Origin: DATAWZ01 sp036266975
Lineage (GTDB): Bacteria > Actinomycetota > Thermoleophilia > Solirubrobacterales > Solirubrobacteraceae
NCBI GenBank assembly: GCA_036266975.1
Contig: DATAWZ010000217.1
Coordinates: 1-11,375 of the forward strand
Direction of reading: 5' to 3'
DNA: 11,375 nt
Part shown: positions 6,912-11,375 of the stretch, in pieces
Layout: every line of letters begins with the position of its first letter
Numbering within the stretch: position 1 is the first letter of the stretch
Position numbers and translations under genes: made by a program
The notes under the pieces: generated by a model
Databases searched by the model: none
Told to the model about the DNA's origin: nothing
The model's input: the letters and a program-made list of their open reading frames with translations, nothing else

Positions 6912-7592
6912 ATGAACAGAAGTACGAGAGACCTCAGGCGCTCGGCGCTGGTCGTGGTGGCGGTGCTCGCCACCTCGATCCTGCTCGCGGCCTGCGGCGG
7001 GTCGAGCAACAAGACGACGACTAACAGCGCCGCCACGGGCACGCCGGCGGCCACCACCACCCCGGCTGGCGGCCGGGCCGCGGGCGGCGCTCGCTTCGCC
7101 GCGATCCGCAGCTGCCTCTCGAAGGCCGGGATCACTCTGCCCACGCGTCCGACCGGGACACGCCCGCCCACGGGCCGGCCGGCCGGCGGCGGCGGATCCC
7201 TGTTCGGCGGCGGCGCCGCTGGCGCCGCTGGCGCCGGTCGCGCCGGCTTCGCCAGCAACCCGAAGATCGCCGCGGCGCTGAAGAAGTGCGGGCTCTCGTT
7301 CCCGGCCGGCGGCGCCGGCGCGAGTGGGAACTTCCGCAACAGCACCGCATACAAGAGTGCGGTCACGAAGTTCGTGGCCTGCATGAAGACCAACGGCGTG
7401 ACCCTGCCCGCGCCGAACTTCTCGGGCACCGGCCCGGTGTTCAGCAAGGGGTCGGTCAGCACCACCTCGCCGACCTTCGTGGCGGCCGAGAAGAAGTGCG
7501 CCTCTGATCTGAGTTCCGGCTTCGGCCGACGGTTCAGAGGCGGGGCTCCGCCGTCCGGAGGCGGCGGCGCGCCCACCAGCTCGGCCCAGTAG
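6912..7592 (+). CDS. Lipoprotein with duplicated Cys-pair module
   Basis: A 226-aa secreted lipoprotein. The N-terminus has basic residues, a hydrophobic core (ALVVVAVLATSILL) and a lipobox LAAC with the lipidated Cys at 28. After a Thr/Ala linker there are two related modules. The first has C68 (RSCLSKAGITLP) and C126 (ALKKCGLSF); the second has C158 (VACMKTNGVTLPAP) and C196 (AEKKCASDL). Each has the pattern 'C, x2-4, Gly, V/I-T-L-P ... KKC', suggesting one disulfide per module. From memory, secreted actinobacterial proteins with a 'F..CMR.HGV..FPDP ... AC..L' pattern occur beside MacB-type ABC and efflux-adaptor genes, so it probably belongs with the upstream ATPase. AAGGAG ends 5 bases before ATG 6912, a strong start. 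The 3' end overlaps the convergent amidase gene by 59 bases. Confidence 0.82.
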   Translation: MNRSTRDLRRSALVVVAVLATSILLAACGGSSNKTTTNSAATGTPAATTTPAGGRAAGGARFAAIRSCLSKAGITLPTRPTGTRPPTGRPAGGGGSLFGGGAAGAAGAGRAGFASNPKIAAALKKCGLSFPAGGAGASGNFRNSTAYKSAVTKFVACMKTNGVTLPAPNFSGTGPVFSKGSVSTTSPTFVAAEKKCASDLSSGFGRRFRGGAPPSGGGGAPTSSAQ

Positions 7593-8330
7593 CGCCGCAT
7601 CGCGTGGCCCGCGGCGTGGCCTTTCCGGCCTCGCCGCGGAGCAGCGCCATCAGCACGGGCAGGTAGCGCACCAGCGCCCGGTCCTTGCTGATCACCGGCA
7701 GCTCGAGCGTCGTGGCCTCGACGCCCGCGTGCTCGCGCACCCAGGTGTCGAACATGCCCGGGGTCGGCGCGTCGATGGTGCGCCGCAGCGGCAACCCCGA
7801 GCCCTCGGAGAGCCAGCGCGCGAGCGGGCCGCCGTCGGGATCGAGCACGCAGCCGAGCGGCGCGTGCATCGTCACCACCGCTCGCGGTCGCAGCTCCTGC
7901 ACGAGCGTCATCAGCGCCTTGGTCTCTGCCTCGGAGGCGGGCGCCGGGCCGGGGGAGAGGCGCACGTCCTGGGGGTCGGCGCGCGTGAAGCGGTGCCGGG
8001 GGGGGGCTGCGCGGTCCAGTCCGCGGTCGGGAAGTTGCGGTTCAGATCGATCCCCGCGGCGTTGCCGCGCGTCCCGCGCGCCAGGCCGTCGGGGTTCGCG
8101 GTCAGCACGACGCTCGCCGCGAGGTCCGGCGCATCGAGCGAGCGCAGCGCCGAGGAGAGCGTCACGACGGTCTCGGGTTCCTCGCCGTGCAGCCCGGCGA
8201 CCACGAGCACGCCGCGGTCCTCCCGGCCGCGCCAGACCTCCAGCGGGCGGCCCTGGCCGCTCTCGCCGAAGCGGGCCGGCTCGCAGACGAACGTGCCCCG
8301 CTCGGGCCGGGGCCGCGCAGGAGCGCTCAC
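7534..8330 (-). pseudogene. mpaA: MpaA-like M14 murein peptide amidase, frameshifted at a 9-G tract
   Basis: The family is a zinc carboxypeptidase-fold amidase acting on the gamma-D-Glu-diaminopimelate bond of murein peptides. In one frame from 8330 the protein shows the zinc motif HGEE (H48, E51), NPDGLARGTRGN (79-90) and GIDLNRNFPTADW (93-105). At 7998-8006 the plus strand has nine consecutive G. Past this point the family continues in another frame: SPGPAPASEAETKAL, the third zinc ligand in VTMHAPLGC, PTPGMFDTW, and the catalytic Glu in TTLELPV, ending at 7534. One base more, or two fewer, in the tract would restore a gene of about 265 codons. A sequencing or assembly error is at least as likely as a true mutation. 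No signal peptide is seen, which fits a cytosolic recycling enzyme. The start is GTG 8330 or GTG 8339, neither with a clear Shine-Dalgarno. The 3' end overlaps the lipoprotein gene. Confidence 0.8.
7998..8006 (+). repeat. Homopolymer of nine G (nine C in the amidase gene)
   Basis: The tract lies exactly where the amidase reading frame changes (after NFPTADWTAQPP, before RHRFTRADP). It could be a slippage or phase-variation site, or a homopolymer length error. Confidence 0.9.
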
Positions 8331-8513
8331 GGCGGGCACGATATCGGCGCCGGTGCGTCCGGCCGCCGACTTCGCCAACGTGCCCCTGGTCAACCCAGCC
8401 ACCACGGGAGCCGCGGGCCCGGTTCCGCGATGTCGCGCGACGAAGCGGGCGTCCGAGGCGTCGGCGACACCCCGGACGTTTTGACGTGAGTTCGTGGCGC
8501 TGGGAGCATCCCC
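8331..8513. other. Divergent intergenic region
   Basis: This stretch lies between the amidase start (minus) and the secreted repeat protein start (plus). The frame on either strand can be extended into it, but no codon pattern or family sequence supports coding. A Shine-Dalgarno GGAG at 8503-8506 serves the TTG at 8514. The short ACGT-TTTG-ACGT symmetry near 8477-8488 is too weak to call an operator. Confidence 0.4.
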
Positions 8514-9871
8514 TTGCTGTGCGGCCCGCGAGGATGTGCCCGGCCGCCCCGCCGTTGGCGTGTGATCCTGGCTGCCCTGGCGAGCGCACTGTCGTTGCTC
8601 GGCGCACCCGCGCGCGTCTGGGCGTTCGGCGCGCACGGTGTGGCGGTGAGCTTCTGGCCGGGACCGCCCGCCGATCGGTATGGGGACATCGACTCGCCGG
8701 CCGGAGACGGCGGCGGCACCTTCGGTGAGTCACTGCTCGCTCCTGCGGGCGGGCCGCTGCTGCTCGATGTCGCCGGCGACGCAGGCGAGGTCGCAGGCGG
8801 CATGCTCGCCTTCACCGCCGGTGGTCGCGCCGACCGCGCCTACGGGAGCGCCGGCGAGGCGCTGGTGATCCCGCACGAGCAGGCATCGGGCGTCGGCGCG
8901 GCAACCGTGGAGCGGTGCCCCCGATCCGGCCTTCGGTGGCCATGGGAGCGTCTCGCTCCCGCTCGACAGGCTCGACGCCGCGACGTTCTCACCCGCTACG
9001 GGCTACCCTCGCTCCCGCCGCCGGTGGTCGAGCCGGACGGTTCGATGCTCCTGGCCAACGGGCCCGGGCTCGTACGCCTGACCGCGTCCGGAGCCCGCGA
9101 CCCGCTATTCGCTGCGGCGCTCCCGACCGACGGGGAGGTCACGGGCCTCGTGTTCGCCTCCGACGGCGACGCGCTCGTCCTCATGAGCACTCCCGGCGCG
9201 GGCGGTCAGGTGCTGGCGCTCACGCCCGAGAGTGCCTTGGACCCCGCCTTCGGAACCGACGGCGCCGCGAAGGTCCCCGGCGGCGCGAGCGTCACCGCGT
9301 TGGGTCTGAACGTGCTCAGCACTGGCGATCTGCTGGTCAGCGGCTACCGCGCCCGTGAGCTGTTTGCCGCACGCGGATGCTCGCTGACGGACGTCCGCAC
9401 CGGAGCGTTGCCCACCACGGCGCGACGGTCACGCTCCGCGACCCGCTGCGCAGCGACGGCAGCGGGGAGTGGACGACGGCGCTCGCGCTCCCCGACGGCA
9501 ACCTGCTGCTGGCGGGCAGTGCCGGGCCGAAGGGCGTTCCCGCGACGGTGGAGGGAGCAGCACAGGGGGACGAGCCCGCGGGGCTGCCGGCGTCCGCTCC
9601 TGCCTACGGTCAGATCAACCCGGCCCTGGCCAGCGAGCTGAGGCCCTCCGGCGCGCCGGTCACCTGGTTCGGACACGATGGGACCGTCGAGTTCGACGCC
9701 GCCGGCGTGGGTGACCCGCAGAACACGACCGTGACCAACGCCCTGGCCCGGCGAGGCGACGGCGAGGTCGTGCTCGCCGGGACCACGACCCAAGCCGAGG
9801 ACGGTGCATTCTGCATGCGTGCCGGCTGCCCACCCGGCTACACGTGGCTCGCTGAGCTGTACCCCCGCTGA
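8514..9871 (+). pseudogene. Secreted delta-60-type repeat (beta-propeller-like) protein, broken by about three frameshifts
   Basis: The N-terminus is a signal peptide: RRWR, then the core VILAALASALSLLGA, with likely cleavage after ARVWA. Pieces with the delta-60/DUF5122 pattern (D-P-x-F-G-x-x-G, then an evaluative 'DG..L.AG' strand) follow in changing frames. Frame 0 carries DRAYGSAGEALV (from 8832). Frame +1 carries DPAFGGHGSVSLPL (from 8923). Frame 0 returns for VVEPDGSMLLANG and DPAFGTDGAAKV (from 9240) up to about 9375. Frame +2 then carries LRDPLRSDGSGEW, LALPDGNLLLAG and WFGHDGTVEF to the TGA at 9869-9871. The breaks fall near 8905-8922, 8979-8995 and 9365-9410. The TTG start at 8514 is supported by GGAG 7 bases upstream; GTG 8562 is an alternative. 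Extracytoplasmic; ligand or role unknown. Either decaying or affected by sequence errors. Confidence 0.65.
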
Positions 9872-10027
9872 GCCCCAGGCGCGGGCGCACCGCAGTTGAG
9901 GACCTGCGCTCTGGCGAGCATCATTCCCCCGCCCAGCGATGGCGTGCCGGCACTCGACGGGCGGTGCTCTCTGGCACGACTCCACAGGACCGCGGCCGCG
10001 GGCTCAACCCTGATCGACCGCGGCCAT

Positions 10028-10046
10028 TCGCTCGCGTCGCGAGCGA
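10028..10046. promoter_or_regulatory. 19-base near-perfect palindrome, possible operator
   Basis: TCGCTCGCG and CGCGAGCGA are exact reverse complements separated by a single T. It sits about 70 bases upstream of the predicted -10 of the cupin gene and about 160 bases past the repeat-protein stop. The one-base centre suits a dimeric DNA-binding protein; as RNA it would form a short hairpin without a U tail. Confidence 0.4.
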
Positions 10047-10113
10047 GTCGTCAGCGGGACCGGCCCGCCGCCCACGCTCCCGAGCGAATCAGCGGCCCCA
10101 GCCAGGGGTGCCA

Positions 10114-10119
10114 TAACAT
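10114..10119 (+). promoter_or_regulatory. Probable -10 box giving a leaderless cupin mRNA
   Basis: TAACAT matches the TANNNT form of actinobacterial -10 elements and ends 6 bases before the GTG at 10126, so transcription would begin at the start codon. No Shine-Dalgarno is present and no good -35 hexamer is seen. Confidence 0.45.
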
Positions 10120-10125
10120 CGCGCC

Positions 10126-10527
10126 GTGCCGTTCACTGTCAGGAACCTCAAGGAGGACCTGGAGGATCTCGGGTCCAGGTTCGACGGCGCGCCGGACCTG
10201 GAGTTCCGCTCGGCGACCGAGGCGCTCGAGCTCGAGAGATCCGGCCTGAGCCACCAGCGCGTTCCGCCTGGCTATCGCTTTCCGTACGGCCACACGCACA
10301 AGAAGCAGGAGGAGGTGTACGTGGTCCTGCGCGGGAGCGGCCGGATGAAGGTCGACGACGAGATCGTCGAGCTCAAGGAATTCGACGCGGTGCGCGTCCC
10401 TCCCGGTACGTGGCGAGGCTACGAGGCTGGGCCGGAGGGCCTTGAGATCCTCGTCATCGGCGCGCCCAACCTCGGCGAGGCTCCGCGCGAAGACGTCGAT
10501 GGCCAGCGCGACTGGTGGGCTGACTAG
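10126..10527 (+). CDS. Small single-domain cupin protein
   Basis: A 133-aa cytoplasmic cupin. Motif 1 is clear: PGYRFPYGHTHKKQEEVYVV with metal-ligand candidates H56, H58 and E62, followed by LRGSGRMKVDDE. Motif 2 is VPPGTWRGYEAG (91-102), where the usual His is replaced by Arg (R97) or a neighbouring aromatic, so the metal site has at most three of the classic ligands. The N-terminus (FTVRNLKEDLEDLGSRF) matches, from memory, a widespread family of small cupins of unknown substrate. Such proteins may be enzymes, binding proteins or stress proteins, and function cannot be assigned. GTG 10126 was chosen because the family sequence starts there and a -10-like TAACAT lies just upstream, implying a leaderless transcript. 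It is intact, unlike its neighbours, and converges on the minus-strand secreted protein gene with a 29-base gap. Confidence 0.85.
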   Translation: MPFTVRNLKEDLEDLGSRFDGAPDLEFRSATEALELERSGLSHQRVPPGYRFPYGHTHKKQEEVYVVLRGSGRMKVDDEIVELKEFDAVRVPPGTWRGYEAGPEGLEILVIGAPNLGEAPREDVDGQRDWWAD

Positions 10528-10556
10528 CGCGGGGCGCGATCACGCCGCGTCATGGG

Positions 10557-11302
10557 CTACGGGACCAGGGCGCTGTGCAGCTGCCCGTCATCGCGCCAGA
10601 GCAGCTCGTCGTTCGCGGCGAACCTCACGTCGGTGAGCAGGGGCTTGAGCCCCAGGTAGCTCAATGGCTCCACGTAGCGGCTGATGAGCCGCATCGTGGG
10701 GCAGCCGCTGTCGCACGCGTCGGGCAGGTCGAGCGTGCCGGCGCCGGTGAAGCTCTGGTGGGCGTAGGCCGCCGCGCCATCGGCCCGGAGCACCAGCGCG
10801 AACGTGTCGAAACCGGATGTCAGCCGACCGAGGATCCGCGGGCCCTGGCGCCCGTGCGGGTGCCACAGCACAACGACGTCGGTAGGGCTGAAGGGGTTGT
10901 TCAGGGCGGCTGACACCGCCACCCAGGGTCCGGCGAGGCGAACGTCGCTCAGAAGCCATCCGGTCAGGCCGTCGGGGCAGCTCGTCGGCGACTCGCAGGG
11001 GTTGCTGTTGAGCGTGAGCAGCCTCACGCCATGCGGATGCCGAGGCGAGCAGCCGTAGATGTGTGGCCGACCGAGCCGTTGGCCACGGTCGAGTCCTCCC
11101 ACACGGCCATCCCATCGTGCCTGGCGACCAGCGACTCGCCCGCGGGCACCGTGCACGCCGCGGCGCCTGGGTGGCCGGCGAGCTGCACCCCTCCGCTTGC
11201 GCCCGCCGGCGCGGCGCACGCAATGCCCGTGACCGCCGACACCGCAACCGGCCGACCCGTCCCCACCGCACTGCCCACCTCCTCAGGCCCACCCCGTCTC
11301 AC
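10557..11302 (-). pseudogene. Secreted Cys-containing protein of unknown function, frameshifted
   Basis: Two frames together make one plausible protein. The upstream frame from GTG 11302 carries a moderately hydrophobic leader (RPVAVSAVTGIACAAPAGA), then CTVPAGESLVARHDGMAVWE. Near 11060-11085 the sequence switches frame to HIYGCSPRHPHGVRLLTL, then LSDVRLAGPWVAVS, VVVLWHPHGRQGPRI, FALVLRADGAAAYAHQS and LTDVRFAANDELLWRDDG, ending with TAG at 10557. Repeated strand-like segments ('WVAVS', 'RADGAAAYA', 'LLWRDDG') resemble secreted propeller-like hypotheticals of Thermoleophilia; this is from memory and unproven. Cys pairs in NPCESPTSC and DACDSGC suggest disulfides outside the cell. There is no homopolymer at the break, unlike the amidase. 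A stop lies just upstream of GTG 11302, so the leader cannot extend further in this frame. GAGGAGG near 11275-11283 could serve a slightly internal GTG. Confidence 0.55.
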
Positions 11303-11375
11303 CGGCGGCAGTCACGACGGTAGCGTCAGGGCGCCAGCGCCCGGGATCGCGGTCGCTGAACGGGCCGACGCTGCC
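11303..11375. other. Right edge, upstream region of the secreted protein gene
   Basis: No gene start is supported here. The only structure is GGGCGC-CA-GCGCCC at 11329-11342, a 6-base inverted repeat with a 2-base centre that could be a weak operator or chance in GC-rich DNA. Confidence 0.3.

Larger units (their letters stand above)
9872..10125. other. Intergenic region with palindromes
   Basis: No supported gene is present. It holds the 12-base palindrome CCGCGGCCGCGG (9990-10001), a 10-base direct repeat GACCGCGGCC at 9988-9997 and 10016-10025, and the 19-base palindrome at 10028-10046. A -10-like hexamer lies before the cupin gene. No U-rich tract suggestive of an intrinsic terminator follows any of the hairpins. 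Confidence 0.5.

Noticed and set aside
7685..8728. Plus-strand frames opposite the amidase gene
   Set aside because: Ser/Arg/Pro-rich antisense; the zinc peptidase motifs are on the minus strand.
9990..10001. Palindrome CCGCGGCCGCGG as a regulatory site
   Set aside because: Simple GC alternation that is expected by chance at this base composition.
10528..10556. Terminator between the convergent cupin and Cys-protein genes
   Set aside because: Only a 5-base CGCGG/CCGCG stem with a 12-base loop and no U tract on either strand.

Overview
The window is very GC-rich bacterial DNA with dense coding and many GTG/TTG starts. It reads like a member of the deep-branching Actinomycetota (Thermoleophilia/Solirubrobacterales type). 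That placement is an inference from composition, from the Cys-pair lipoprotein next to an ABC ATPase, and from the secreted propeller-like proteins; no rRNA or marker gene is present. I see no tRNA, rRNA, CRISPR array, insertion sequence or integrase.

Left part (1-3771): the 5' end of a probable cupin gene runs off the left edge on the minus strand, divergent from an intact ROK-family sugar kinase (plus strand). Facing the kinase is a two-gene minus-strand operon. Its first gene encodes a soluble protein with PRC-barrel, MgtE_N and CBS-pair domains, i.e. the Mg2+-sensing part of MgtE without the channel. Its second gene encodes an Nramp-fold transporter whose metal-binding motifs are non-canonical. 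Together they look like a cytosolic sensor paired with a separate divalent-metal transporter.

Middle (3811-7592): divergent from that operon is a polytopic membrane protein with a TM aspartate, a GYGD motif and a C-terminal PAT motif, an arrangement like GxGD/presenilin-type intramembrane aspartyl proteases. Its 3' end overlaps a convergent 3-TM protein gene. Next come a MacB/LolD-type ABC ATPase, a translationally coupled membrane-anchored Gly/Ala-rich protein, and a lipoprotein with a duplicated Cys-pair module. They form a plus-strand export or envelope cluster with no ABC permease in the window.

Right part (7534-11375): an MpaA-like M14 amidase gene (minus), a secreted delta-60-type repeat protein gene (plus) and a secreted Cys-containing protein gene (minus) are each broken by one or more frameshifts. 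An intact small cupin gene, probably leaderless, lies among them. Five frame disruptions in 3.8 kb, against none recognised in the first 7.5 kb, point either to local sequence error or to a patch of decaying genes. The amidase break is exactly at a run of nine G.
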